DNA of 61,476 nucleotides from Xenoacremonium recifei (taxonomy: Eukaryota; Ascomycota; Sordariomycetes; Hypocreales; Nectriaceae). A program made the position numbers and the translations under genes. The notes beneath the pieces are model-generated. The model saw nothing but the letters and a program-made list of their open reading frames with translations, ran no database searches and was not told the origin of the DNA. Below are positions 10,549-22,067 of the stretch, piece after piece. The stretch spans positions 1 to 61,476 of the forward strand of contig WOFQ01000093.1 in assembly GCA_012184525.1 (NCBI GenBank), read 5' to 3'. Each line of letters starts with the position of its first letter. The stretch's first letter is position 1.

Positions 10549-12596
10549 ATGGATCCAAGCAAGAAGGACGACAAAGCTCCTGCGATGGAGAGCCAGAACG
10601 ATGTCGCCGTTGGCAGCGTCGAGCTTGCCTCCGAGGATGACTGCTACGCGGTTCGCATAATCAAGATCCCGAAAAGCAAATGGGTGAGGCGCTACAGGAG
10701 TGTAGCTTTCCAGATGGTCCTTTTATCGCTGCTTTCCTTCTCAGGACCATCAATGAGCAATGGTCAGTGATATTCCGGCTCTACTGGGCTCCAAAAACAA
10801 CTCTCAGGCTGATACAATCTTCTTGATACAGCCATTGGTGCTCTTGGCGGAGGTGGCCTCGCGACACCTTATACGGCCAATACTGCGTCCGCAGTGCAGT
10901 ATTCTACCTCGATTCTGATTGCGTGAGTAACCAATTTCTCGATTTCCACGTTGCGCTACCGGACCTGCTCCCTTCCACTGTGCCTCAAAAACAGCTGACA
11001 GCAATGTAGTATGTTCGGTGGTCCCCTCATTAGCACCCTGGGTATTCCGATTGCCTGCATGATCGGAGCCGTTGGGTTTCCTCTTTCTGGATCCGGCTTC
11101 TACGTTAATAGCAAATACGGCATTCAGTGGTATCTGATTTTCGCAAAGGCGATTTACGGAATAAGTGAGCGATGCCCTTTGTGGAAACACGATGTATAAG
11201 AGGGGAATGGAGCGAGTACTAATATGATCGTTCCAGCTTCTGCATTCCTATACGTCTCTGAAGCATCTTCCATGATTTCTTACCCAGAGCAGCACCGACG
11301 TGGTTTCTACATCAGCCTCTGGGTTGTCATGAGGAACTTGGGTTCTATCATCGCCGGCGCCATCAGCTTCGGACTCAACATCGCCCGCGACGGTAACGGA
11401 GGAGTCTCTCCTAACACGTACCTGGCTTTCCTCGGTATGGAGTGTATAGGTAAGTTTATCTCGTATAGAAAAGGATATGTCGATGGTCTTTAATCATGTA
11501 TATGTAGGTCTCCCGGCCGCGTTCCTCTTGACAAAGACACGAAAAGTCATTCGCTCTGACGGATTCGGTGTTCCTTTGCTTCCGAAGAAGACTTGGAAGC
11601 AGGAATGCCGTCTATTGCTCGCCCACCACCTACAGAAGCGGGTATGTATAAAACCCCTGCAATTTTTTCGGAAAGAAGGTAAAAGATATTAACCATACAA
11701 CAATAGACACTTCTTTTGATACCGATCTATATCCTTACCTACTTCGGCGATGGCGTCTGGGGCACATACCTGTCGCTTCACTTCTCGGTGCGAGCCCGAG
11801 CTCTCTCGGCCATGCTAGGTCCTCTGGTTGCTGTCGTCATGAACCCTCTATTCGGAATGATTCTTGACATGAAGAGGTTCGGACCTCGAAGAAAGGGAAT
11901 GATTGCATACTGGACTTGGACAATCCCCACCTTGTACGCTGCTTCCCCCGGCTTTTACTTACGAACGTTTACTAACAAGGTCGGCTCTACAGGGGAATGC
12001 TCATTTGGGTCATGGTCAACCTTAGCTGGTTCAATACCCAGTCAGAGGACCTCCGCCTGGACTAGTATGTGATTTGATCCTATGATTCCTTTCTGATTTA
12101 TAGCTGACGATTTGTAGTGCAACCCATACTGGTCAGTGGTTTGCCAGGTGGTTCCCTTATCTGATCTATGTTGTCAATGCGTAAGTACAAGTGCCATTTT
12201 CGTCAAATTGACAAACTGTGACTAACGGAACGTCGCAGTTGGATGTCTCAAACTCTCGTATACTGGGTCCTTGGCCAATTCGCATCCGACGTTTCCACGA
12301 ACGCTCGCACAGGAGGTGTCTTCCGGTCGTGGGAAACTGTCGGCCAAGCCGTCTCTTACGGAATCAACTCACACACTGCTAGCCAGTTCATTCCATTCGG
12401 TATCTATTTCGGTTTGTTCGTGGTTGCTATGCCTCTTTTCTACATGGTCTTGTTGGAAGTTCCTGTCGAGGACAGAGTTCTCAAGATTAAGACCGACGAC
12501 GGTCAGCTTGTGGCTGATGTCGCTAAGCTTCAGGACATCATGAATGATGAGAATGGACCTCTAGATATTGAGACCCAGAGAGCAGATAATAAATGA
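10549..12596 (+). CDS. UNC93-like multi-pass membrane protein (MFS fold, DUF895 type)
   Basis: Nine exons (10549-10762, 10832-10922, 11010-11164, 11237-11449, 11508-11641, 11707-11933, 11993-12064, 12117/12118-12180, 12239-12596) encode 508 residues with 11-12 hydrophobic spans. The exon at 11993 restores the sequence GMLIWVMVNLSWFNTQSE only if 11934-11992 is removed as an intron (CTAAC branch point visible). Characteristic segments are SGPSMSNG, AIGALGGGG and NTASAVQYST in the first spans, SASFLYVSEASSMISYPEQHRRG-like sequence in the centre and VYWVLGQFASD near the end. These match the fungal UNC93/DUF895 membrane proteins, a branch of the major facilitator superfamily without a known substrate. 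The N- and C-termini are hydrophilic and cytosolic. It is divergent from DAO oxidase 1 and may move its substrate or product, but that is inference. Confidence 0.85.
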
Positions 12597-13355
12597 GAGC
12601 GCCCGTTGGGTGGAAGTGAGCCTGGCAAGTCATCATAATCCCATCAATTATGAGAGAAAGGCAGGGAGAATCAGTGTGTTAAGAAGATATGATTAGACAG
12701 ATCAAATGATATAGTGTTAGATGCTTGAACTAGCTATGTCTTTTGTCCACATCGATTGCAATTCCGAGTTCAGATAAGCACTTAGACCGCTTCCTGTTAA
12801 AAATATTACTATCGCTCAATGTCTAGTACATTCCTCTCGTAATGCTGGCCATGAATCTAACAAGATGCCATGTAGATAGCTAAGATAATATGACTTATAG
12901 ACGTCGCCCATACTGAAGACGGCCCCTGGGATTTTAGGGGCTTGGGATTTTAGAGCCCGGACTGTTTTGTTATTCTTCCCGAGTTCGCCCCCCACACTCT
13001 TACATCTATCTTGATCAGGATTTGATCAGTGGCTACGCATGGTTCTCAGGTCGGGGACGCCACTTTTGAACGGTCGTCTCTATGTTTGCGAAGTTTTCGT
13101 TCTTTGTCAGCCCTCATCCAGTCATCGCGTGACAGAAAGTATGCTTCCGCTTCGCTTGAAAATCCATTGGATAGTTGCCAAGACGTTCTTATCTCTAAAA
13201 AGCGTGAATGGAAGGGTTTCATGCTGATTCCCTAACCCTGACCTCCAGATTACTATTCATTAGGAATCGAATCTAAATTTAAAATACCCACACACACACA
13301 CATATATATATATATATAAATCATTAACAGCTATTCTTAAGTCTTCTGTTTATAG
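12597..13355. other. Intergenic with microsatellite (CA)n(TA)n at about 13288-13318
   Basis: No gene is supported. The only structure is a compound microsatellite: a CA run (about 13288-13301) passing directly into a TA run (to about 13318), in the 3' region of the small cupin gene. An imperfect direct repeat of GGGATTTTAG occurs near 12930 and 12946. Confidence 0.6.
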
Positions 13356-13794
13356 CTATAGCTTAGCTGGTGGGTGGATAAAATCGCACTCCGGGTTCGT
13401 GGTATTAATCTGAGTAAAAATCGCTCTCAGTCCTTTAACACGAAGATACCTCACACGGCTTCCTTTAGTAAACCAAATAACTGATCCAGCTGTAGCAGTA
13501 AATATCTTCCCGGTAGTTAAATCTTCAATCTCAATCAAGCCAGATATAACAGTCTTAGACTCAGTGCATTTAATATTCCTAACTCCTGAAGGTTCTTCAG
13601 AGTCATCAAGGGTCCAAATACCCATAACGAGCTTCCCTTCTTCTGGTTGACTATATATAACTGAGTTAATATAATATTAAGCTGAAAGTATAAGCTTACG
13701 CTGTAGTAATAATGTTACTGAAGTGAGATATTGCTATATCGATTTTTGTTGGGTATAATAGCATATCTTCTGCTGAGAAGACTTGGCAAGGCAT
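13356..13794 (-). CDS. Small single-domain cupin (EutQ/DUF861-like)
   Basis: Two exons, complement(13356-13650, 13700-13794), give 129 residues. The start ATG at 13794 opens MPCQVFSAED. A 49-nt intron (GTAAGC..ATATAG) joins ITTA to QPEEGKLVMGIW in frame. The cupin core is readable: KTVISGLIEIED, then TGKIFTATAGSVIWFTKGS, which gives the usual beta-strand, Gly-turn, Pro/Lys-Gly-Ser pattern of the EutQ/DUF861 group. Metal-binding His residues of classical cupins are not evident, as is common in this group. Function is unknown; fungal relatives are small cytosolic proteins. The gene sits in AT-rich sequence next to a microsatellite. Without the intron it looks like an 89-residue fragment starting at 13625. 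Confidence 0.62.
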
Positions 13795-14698
13795 GATGTG
13801 ATAGGGTTGGTAAACAGAAGACCTGCTCAGGTAGTGAAAGTATAGGAATTTGATAGATGAATATGAATATTTGAAGGCTTCAATCTTTGATGTGTAAATC
13901 GGGTTCTAAGTAAATTGCTGCTAAATTCCGCGATCGCGAGCAAAATAAGAGGTTGGGGGAACTCATTAACTAGATGACAGGATTTGTTTCAATGACTCAT
14001 CGCTTGCTGAGTTGAGGTCCCTTATCAGTTCCATAGGATCCTGCCAAGTCTACTTTGTACGCTTAGACAACCATATAGTATCGGTAGATTGCAGCGCGGC
14101 AAGGGAGGCATCAATAGCCTCATTTAGACGAAGCGCGAACCCAGTGCACTGCCAAGCCACTGGTGTCGGAGGAAATTGATGGCTCCGAACTCTGGACACG
14201 CGGTAAGGCAGCGGCCTTATCGCAGACCAATCGCAGTATCGTCCGATCGGATTCCCGATCGGAGTTCGGCCGCGCTCGACAAGCACCAGCCGCGCTCGTT
14301 TCATATGATCCAAAGCCTGCGAGCTGACCCCACTCAATAGCTGTTATCTCCCACTGGGCTCTTGTGTTAGCTCATGCAGAAGTGCCTTTTGGGTTCCTAT
14401 ATCGCAGCCGCTGAGTGGTACCGTTTTCACCGGGACAACGTACGAGATGTTAATATCCTTGCGGCTTTATCAACAGAACTCTGGTGGTGCGATGTCTAAG
14501 TTCTAAACTTTGAGTAAAGTAAGTTCTGGTTAGAGTCGATCAGGATAAGGCAGATGCGGTGCTTTTGATCAGCACTTCTCCAAGCAACCACCCGAATAGC
14601 TTCGATCGCTCAGTTCAGACAGCCCTTGTAAGCTCAATCTTGAATCCCCCAAAAATTAAAGCCGTTGTTATTCATTCTGGCCTCCGAATAAGAGCAAA
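13795..14698. other. Long intergenic stretch, no supported gene
   Basis: A 95-codon minus-strand frame (14050-14337) has no recognisable motif and no splice partners that I can find, so I leave it out. The stretch contains the promoters of the cupin (minus) and the antiporter (plus). I see no repeats or clear TATA box. Confidence 0.4.
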
Positions 14699-16353
14699 AT
14701 GGCCCGAAAAGGTCATCCAAATCCGGCTGGAGAGCACGGAACAACCCAGCCTGTGCATACTATCAGCCATCAGAATCAGTCATCGACGGGAGAAAGCGGT
14801 TCTCCAGATCTACATTATGTCCAAACCCATCGATCCATGGGATACGAGGTGCCTATCGAGCTACCACGTCACGATGAAGAAGAATCTGATGTCATATTCG
14901 ATCGTTTATCAAATGCACGAAAACGGTGTATCGTGGCACTGCTTTCTTATTGTGCGTTGCTATCGTCAATAGCCACTTCTTCATTATTCTCAGCTAGTCC
15001 TGAGATCGCTTCCGAATATGGCACAACAATATCCATGATCAATATTTCGAACGCAATGTACACATTATCGATGGCTCTTTCACCTCTGTTCTGGGGTCCA
15101 ATGAGTCAGTTATATGGAAGAAGATGGGCAAGTCGAGCGATGATTACGTCTGCATCAGAAGATTTTCAAGAACGCATATTGTACTAACACGAGACTTCGT
15201 AGGTGACAATGATTACCACATCGACATTCTTTGGATTCTCGATTGGAACAGCTCTGTCGCCAAACTTGGCATCATTTTTCATTTTCCGGATTCTCAGCGG
15301 TTTTCAGGGCACCTCCTTCATCTTAGTAGGTTCGGCGGTAATAGGGTATGCATTCACCACCTGTCTGCCTTCTATGAGAGTCATTTCGCTCAAATCACTT
15401 AAAGAGATATCTATCGCCCTACTGAGCGCGCTACAGCATTGGGTTGGTTCCTCTCTGGTACGCAGATTGGTCCTGCTCTTGGGCCGTGTATAAGCGGAAT
15501 CCTCGTCACCTACACGTCGTGGCGGGCGATTTTCTGGCTCCAGACTGCGTTATCTGGAATTTCCACTCTGGGGGCAATCATCTGGGTTCCTGAGACCATT
15601 CATCGGAAAGGTATTGAAGATGCAGCCGGCCTCTCCAGAATGGGTCGACTAAAGTTCGTATGCCATCGACTTAATCCGTGGCGAGTGATTCAGCTTTATG
15701 CGTACCCGAACATCTTGTTCACGGGGCTTGCAAGCTCATCGCTTCTGTGGAATCTGTACTCGATTTTTGCTGCTATTCGGTACGTTATCAACCCACGATT
15801 TGATCTGACAACGCCACTTCAGAGCGGCCTGTTCTTCCTTGCGCCTGGTGCCGGTTACCTCCTTGGTACCTTCCTGGGTGGCCGCTACGCGGATATGATT
15901 GTGAGGCAATACATCAAGAAACGGGGCAGGCGGATTCCCGAGGACCGCTTGATCTCAGCATTACCCTTCATGCTGTTCAACGCAGCGTGTATGCTAGTAT
16001 ACGGATGGACGATACAATTCCATTGCGGGGGAATTCCAGTCGTGGTCAGTGTGCTATTTTTACAAGGCATTGGACAGCTTATGTGTTTCCCATCCCTAAA
16101 CACATACTGTATCGATGTTATGCCTGGTCGATCAGGCGAGGTGGTTGCAGCGAATTTTGTACTCCGGTATACTTTCTCTTGTATTGCAACCGCTACAGTG
16201 GTACCGGGGATCGAGGCTTTGGGAGTCGGCTGGATGTCTACGGTTACTGCGGCCTTCCTCGTTGTATCCTGCCTTGCCGTGCTAGTTACGGTGAAATGGG
16301 GAGCAAAGTGGAGGGAAAGAATTTACAAAAAGCAAGAGACGCTAAGCATATAA
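14699..16353 (+). CDS. MFS drug:H+ antiporter-type transporter (DHA1 family)
   Basis: Three exons (14699-15127, 15203-15345, 15405-16353) encode 506 residues: a hydrophilic N-terminus of about 75 residues, then 12 spans. DHA1 features are the loop 2-3 motif GPMSQLYGRRWV, the span 5 segment GPALGPCISGILV (antiporter motif C-like), and SGFQGTSFILVGSAVIGDIY before span 5. These are typical of the fungal Aqr1/Qdr/Flr-like groups, which export small organic molecules, amino acids or drugs at the plasma membrane. The first intron begins with GCAAGT rather than GT and ends TTCGTAG; it is needed to join GRRW to VTM. The second is GT-AG and joins VIG to DIYRPTERATALGW. The N-terminal start is the only upstream Met in frame near the domain. 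Confidence 0.85.
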
Positions 16354-16825
16354 CAGGCATGGCAGATATAAAGACATTCCTTTGTCCATATTATTATTGT
16401 GCTGAATGCTTGCAACTTAGACGCTGTCAAAAGATTGCACCCTGTTGTCGCTTAGATACCTCAAGATCATCATGTTCCCGCAGTCTACCTATCATTGTTT
16501 CCTGCCTACGGCCTATAGAAATGCGGATAAGCAATCATGAAGCTGCTCGTAGTCACGTTAAAAATAAACCTCAGATGTTGAAGCCTGATGCGCGCGCTAA
16601 CGCCTCCAATCAGGGACAGACACTAACCGCCAACGACTGGGACTGGCGATGACTGGCAAGAGTAACGCCCAACAAAAGATCCGTAATTAGGCCAACCAGG
16701 CGACCCTAGGCAAATCGCCGCCAATCACGGGTGCCCATGTACAGCGGGCGCGTATACTGCGCCATGCGTCTTTGTAAAGCATGCCCAACACACATCACTA
16801 AAACTCCCCGCCCTCCCCAAAATGT
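16354..16825. other. Intergenic, antiporter 3' end to HET gene 2
   Basis: Open frames crossing this stretch are shadows of the antiporter. I see no RNA gene, repeat or conserved site. Confidence 0.4.
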
Positions 16826-18999
16826 ATGGATTCTTTATCTCACATCTTCTACGAAGTCTATGACTCAATCACAGCTACCTTTTTCTTCGTTAGTGCAATG
16901 GCAAAACCGCAGAATGATCTTTGCAATACCTGCCAGCTTATCTTCAAAGGGAAAAAACAGCCAGAACCTCTTAAGTTCGGTTGGAGTTTTGTGGCCCACC
17001 ATGAGGCTCTGGAGGAGCTACAAGCAGCCGTCGATTCTGGCTGCGTCCTTTGTACTCGAATTTTACAACATCTAGGCTCGGAGGCCATAAAGCTAGAGGC
17101 TTTTCGATCTCGCCGCCAACTCTGTGACCCCGGTGGACGCGGATATTTGCAGTTTCGCTTTACCTATAAAACCGGAGAGGCGCAGGAGAAGCATTCTCAA
17201 ATTCATTATTGCTTGCTACAACTTAATCCAGGTCAGGACTCATTCGTCGATCCAGCATTTGGAGACATGTTGATTTCTCGCGCGATTCTAAACGAGACCT
17301 AGATATCGACCTGAATCGAATATGTCGCTCAAGAAGTTCCAGTGCTCTGAATGCAGCCACTATGCAGCTTATGCGGGAATGGTATCGCAACTGTCTTGAT
17401 CATCATAAGAAATGCTCGCATCGGCGTTCGATTGTCGAAGGGTTCAAAGTCCCAACCAGACTCATTGACATTGGGCTGGAAGGGGGCCAAAAATGTCGCC
17501 TAAGAATGACTCCATCCGAACAACTAGACTCGATCTTGAACGGGTACCTTACTCTCAGCCATCGTTGGTCTCGAGCACCTGTTTTACAACTCAACTCAGA
17601 AACCATAGGTCATCTGACCGAAGGTATACCGATCTCGGAACTCCCAGCAACCTTTCGAGATGCTACTATCATAGCGCGTCAACTAGGGATCCGCTATCTT
17701 TGGATAGACTCTCTGTGCATAAAACAAGACTCAAAACAAGATTGGGTACGGGAGGCGCCTCAAATGCGTCATGTGTATGGATGCTCCGCCATCAATATTG
17801 TTGCAGGGCATGCTGAAGGTCCTCAAGATGGTTTGTTCGGTTCACGAGGGTCGCCTTTTCCCGATTCATTCCTCTTCGAGGCGAAATGGGAGGGTGAGTC
17901 TGAGGCAGACTACCTTCTCTGGCATTCGAACAGTTTTCTAGAGGATTTCCAAGACGCCCCTTTGACAGGCCGTGGATGGGTTTTTCAGGAACTGCTGCTG
18001 GCGCCCCGGCTGTTGCAATTTGGAAAGCTACAGATGTACTGGAAATGCTCGGAACTATTTGCATGCGAGAGTTGGCCTCAAGGTGCCTACTCATTAGAGG
18101 GTAAAGGCATTCGATACGGGATGGACCTAGCAGGTGATGAAAATTCTGTGGAGGTCCACTCACCTCGAAAACTCGAACCATCAGTCATGGGTACCATTCC
18201 GGAGGGACCAGTCGCGATTTGGGAAACCCTGGTTTCTGTGTACTCCGGAACCGCAATAACTTTTCCCGAGGATAGACTGGTTGCTCTGTCTGGGATCGCG
18301 AAGTTATTCCAGCAAATGTTTGGTGATCGTTATCTCGCTGGACTTTGGTGGTCACAACTTGCAAGGCTTCTTTGCTGGCGCAGCCGATCTGTAGGAGCCC
18401 GTCCGAGCTATCGTGCCCCGTCATGGTCGTGGGCCTCGGTTGAAGGTAGTGTATATTTCACGGCTCCATATGACGAACTCGACTTGCGTTTATTAAAATA
18501 CCTTGTAGACACCCTAGACGCAAGTATTGTTCCAGAGCAAGGCGATGAAACAGCGCAGATACGAGGTGGCCGTATCACTGTAAGGGGCAGACTTCATTCC
18601 TTCGTTATTTTGTCACAAGACGAGGAGGGTATAACGTATCGACTAGACGCAGAGACTGTTGAAGGCGATATAGACACTTTCATACCCGATGCAACAGCGG
18701 ACGACGAGCTTGAAGGCTTACAATTATGGGTGCTGCCGGTGATGCTCAAATTACGAGACTGTGTCGATTTTCATTATTATGAAGTGAATGGTTTAGTACT
18801 TCGAAAAAAGGTTGGATTTAGTATTGAAGGCAGCAATGACGACGTCTATCAGCGCGTAGGCAGTTTTTACGACCATATGGATGAAGAGGGCACGCGCGTG
18901 GATGACAATGCTTTCGGGTTGCATATAAACTGGGACGAGGGAACAGCCTATAATTTTCGGAGAGATTCTGGTACGGATCATACAATCGAACTAGTATAA
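16826..18999 (+). CDS. HET-domain protein with N-terminal CxxC region, HET gene 2
   Basis: Two exons (16826-17231 and 17303-18999) encode 700 residues. The 71-nt intron (GTCAGG donor, CTAAAC branch, CCTAG acceptor) joins QLNP to DIDLNRICRS; without it the gene would look frameshifted. The N-terminus has paired cysteines, CNTCQ and GCVLCTRIL, usual in this HET subfamily. The HET domain shows YLTLSHRWS (217-225), LWIDSLCIKQD (about 267-277) and the downstream GRGWVFQELLLAPR. The C-terminal half, including the APSWSWASVEG segment, is the conserved tail of large cytosolic fungal HET proteins. Expected role: incompatibility or cell-death signalling at hyphal fusion. Its partner is unknown. Confidence 0.88.
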
Positions 19000-19831
19000 T
19001 CTCTTAGATGAATTGAACGCGGCCTTAGAAGTTCTAACGTGACATTGATTTTCGTTGAGGCTTGCCGGACTGTTCGGTGAGACCTTTATTTATCAACTAT
19101 AGGAGGTTGTTTTAAATAACAAATATTGAGACAAATATGGGTTCCTATCCATGTTTCTCTGCGATAAGCATGATGTCGTTCGATATAAGCGTGTGCAACG
19201 CGTGAATTGAGTAGACCAAGTGAAACAGGGTGAAATTTAATACCCTATGTTATTCACATGGACTTCGACTTCCGCCAGACTGATTACCACATAACTTAGG
19301 GACTAAGCTCCAGCATACTACAATCCATTTGCATTCTCAGAGCCGAGTTAGCTGGGCAGCGCGGAGCAAGGGCTGATCATTCTGGATCGAGACGAGACAA
19401 AGTCCGGGGGACCCGTTTTTTAGCATCAAAGATCCCGGCTATGCCCCCGACCAATTCTTGGTCGAAGTCAAGTTTTGTGCCCGCCCTGTGATGCCCTTGC
19501 GGCCTCACGATGCGATTATTGATCATAATTGTAGTCATTAACGACCTTATGAGCTTTCTAGCCTCCAGCGAACGCCGCGAGGTCCGCGAGGTCCGCGAGT
19601 TCGCTCAAGCTGGCTGTTCGAGCGGGCCGATCCCTACCTTTAGCCTGAGCACGACTAGAGCACGCAACTAGAGCACGCAACTGCAACATAGAGCACGCGA
19701 CTGGGGTATAAAGTACAAATTAAGAGCGCCTTTGTTTAAAATCTCTTGTCCAGTCCGGACCTCTTGTGAGTGTTATTCTTCATCGATGAGAGTAAAGTCA
19801 TACCTCGTGAAGCTCTGAGACGCATTGCAAT
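19000..19831. other. Long intergenic stretch with direct repeats and TATA box, promoter of the glutaminase gene
   Basis: From the left nothing is supported up to about 19560. Then come two sets of short repeats and a TATA box, annotated separately. A single GATAAG lies at about 19163-19168. Confidence 0.5.
19574..19703. repeat. Two families of short direct repeats in the glutaminase promoter
   Basis: GGTCCGCGA occurs as a tight tandem (19581-19589 and 19590-19598) preceded by a partial copy. About 50 bp on, GAGCACGCAACT-like units start near 19647, 19658, 19671 and 19691 (the first and last differ by one or two bases). TATAAA follows at 19707-19712, 120 bp before the ATG at 19832. The spacing suggests regulator-binding units just upstream of the core promoter, but no known factor's site is recognised. 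Confidence 0.45.
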
Positions 19832-22067
19832 ATGAAGCTCATATTCCTGCTCAATTTAGCCGCAACGACGCTATGCAGCAGCAACATCCCTTTACCTGCT
19901 TACCCACTAGTAGGTTTATTCCAGTACTTCTAGCCAGATAGGTTGTTGATCATTTCTCAGGCCGTCAGAACTCCCTATTTGTCAAGTATGTCATATTCTT
20001 CGTGATCACTTGGTTATAGAGTCTAAAAGTCGCATTTTAAAATTACTCACATATTCAACTTTTAGCATGGTTCGCCGGTGGAAGTAATGCAACTACACTA
20101 CCAAACTCGTGCCCAATGTTCTGGACTTCGGCACAGTTGACATGGAATGTTATTGCTCTTGTCAACGGTCAAGCTTATAACCTGTTTGGTTGCCCCGACA
20201 GCTCTATCCAGGCGGCGGATCAAGTTAGCCTTGAGTTCACGGCAACCCACACTCTTCTCACCGTTGATGCGGGGTCAACAAGCTTCCAGTTGGACTTCTT
20301 CTCTCCAGTGTCCCTCACCGACTACGTCCGGCAATCTATTCCGTACAGCTACCTCACTGTAACCGTCCAAAGCTCCTCATACTATTCAGAAATCGCGATT
20401 TTGTCTGCCATCGATGATACTTGGACAGCCCAAAGCAACACGCAGTTATCTCTATCCGAAACAAACTCCTCAATTATCTACATCCTTCAGGGCGTTGACT
20501 CCATCCCTTTCACGGAGTTGAACGATATGGCTACCTACGGACGAGTTGTGTTGGCAGCAGATTCAACTACAGGATCAGTAAGCTTCCAGAGTGGATCTTC
20601 GTCGGACGTCAAAACCCAGTTCGTAAACAACGGGAGACTCAATTCCTCTGAAGATTCTTCCAATTCATACACGAGTGGTCAGCTAGTCGCTCTGGCATAC
20701 AATTTGGGAGTCTTCTCGGAAACTAAATCTGTTTCTTTCGCGATTGGGCTGGAGCGTGACCAGGCCATCAACTGGCTCAGCGCACCCCAAGCTCCATATT
20801 ATAAGTCAGAGCTCACTACCACTGAAGATACTGTTGATCACTTCTTCTCCGATGAGTCCGCGGCTCGATCAGAAGCATCTAATCTCGATGCACGAGTCGA
20901 AAACGCCGGAAGTTCGATTTCCTCCAACTATACTGACGTACTGAATGCTATTGTTCGGCAAACGTAAGCAGTTCTCATCTAATAGTTGTATTCTTGTATT
21001 ATTTTAACAGTTTTCACAGGTTTGGGGGTATGGAAATCGTTGTGCCTGCTGATACCCTTGACACGAACCAGGCCAAAGGCTTCATGAAGGAAATTTCCAC
21101 TGATGGAAATGTCAATACCATCGCTGATCTACTACCAAAGGCTCTTCCGGCCTTTTACTTCCTTGCTCCTGACTATATCCGCTTGCTCCTGGAGCCTATA
21201 ATGGAGTATACCTCTCAGTGGCCCGCCGACTTCATGTTTCATGATCTTGGAAAGAGTCCGTCATCGGATATCTTTATGAACATAGACCGCTGACTATAAC
21301 CAGGCTATCCAAATGCTACAGGCGAGACTGTTGCCGGCGAGGAAGCACTCCTTTTGGACCAGACATCTGTGATCCATTGGCTAGCTTATGCATACCAGAA
21401 AGCTAGCGGAAACACAGATTGGGTTAAGCCGTACCTCCCTCAACTACAAGTCTATGCCGACTATCTCGTTCAGAATGGCCTCTACCCACCATCACAGAAA
21501 TCTGCAGTGGATAGCATTGCCGCCACTCCAAACCAGACGGTCCTAGCTATTTACTCTGCTATCGGTCTTACGTCTTTTGGGGAACTGTCTAGTCTAAGCA
21601 ACTATACTGAAACAGGCAAGCAATACGCAGAGAAGATCATTCAGCTCGGGCTCGACAGCACGGGCACGCACATTCGCGCGCATTACGATGATCCAGACTC
21701 TTCTTGGATCACCACGTATCCCTTTGGATTCGATAAACTGCTCGACTTAGACACTTTCAATGAAACCACGTACACACTTCAGTCGACTTGGTATGAGGAA
21801 CATTTACATCCCCTTGGTTTGCAGTTCTACAGCGGCGTTAACTACACTGTCGCTGAAATTGGTCAGTGGGCTGGCGTGACTTCGTCCAACCAAGTTCGTG
21901 ATGCTTTGATCAATGGCATCCACGGTTTCTTGACAGATGGACTGAACAGTGTGCCAGGCCCTACTCAATGGTATGTTACCGGCGGCACAGACATCGGAGA
22001 GTGGCTACTTAGCAAAGCCAAGTCCAACGTTGGATCATATTTCTTTCCAGCGATTTTCACCACATAG
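19832..22067 (+). CDS. gtaA-like: Secreted glutaminase A-like protein (GtaA family)
   Basis: Five exons (19832-19909, 19961-19985, 20066-20963, 21020-21255, 21304-22067) give 666 residues. The first 17 or so residues (MKLIFLLNLAATTLCSS) form a secretion signal. After it the family's opening is present as AVRTPYLSTWF. Next come a beta-rich domain with WTSAQLTWNVIALVNGQAYNLFG and an (alpha/alpha)6-type C-terminal half with FHDLGKSYPNATG, PNQTVLAIYSAIGL and TGGTDIGEWLL-like sequence. This is the order of the DUF5127-DUF4965-DUF1793 modules of Aspergillus GtaA, an extracellular enzyme that hydrolyses L-glutamine to glutamate and ammonia. Many N-glycosylation sequons fit secretion. Oddity: after the PNATG motif relatives have a conserved acidic motif of MPVEE type; here the aligned residues are ALLLDQTS. 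Catalysis may therefore be altered. The last intron is 48 nt with a weak GTCCGT donor. Confidence 0.82.

Noticed and set aside
14050..14337. 95-codon minus-strand open frame
   Set aside because: No recognisable motif, membrane span or splice partner; length is within chance for this GC content.
15875..15889. GGCCGCTACGCGG resembling the CGG-N6-CGG motif
   Set aside because: It is coding sequence of the antiporter (GGRYAD), and neither half-site is intact in the right spacing.
17227..17302. Apparent frameshift in HET gene 2
   Set aside because: A canonical 71-nt intron (17232-17302) with branch point joins the frames and restores a full-length protein.
21256..21303. Stop codons after MNIDR in the glutaminase, suggesting truncation
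   Set aside because: Removal of a 48-nt intron restores the expected HDLGKSYPNATG motif.
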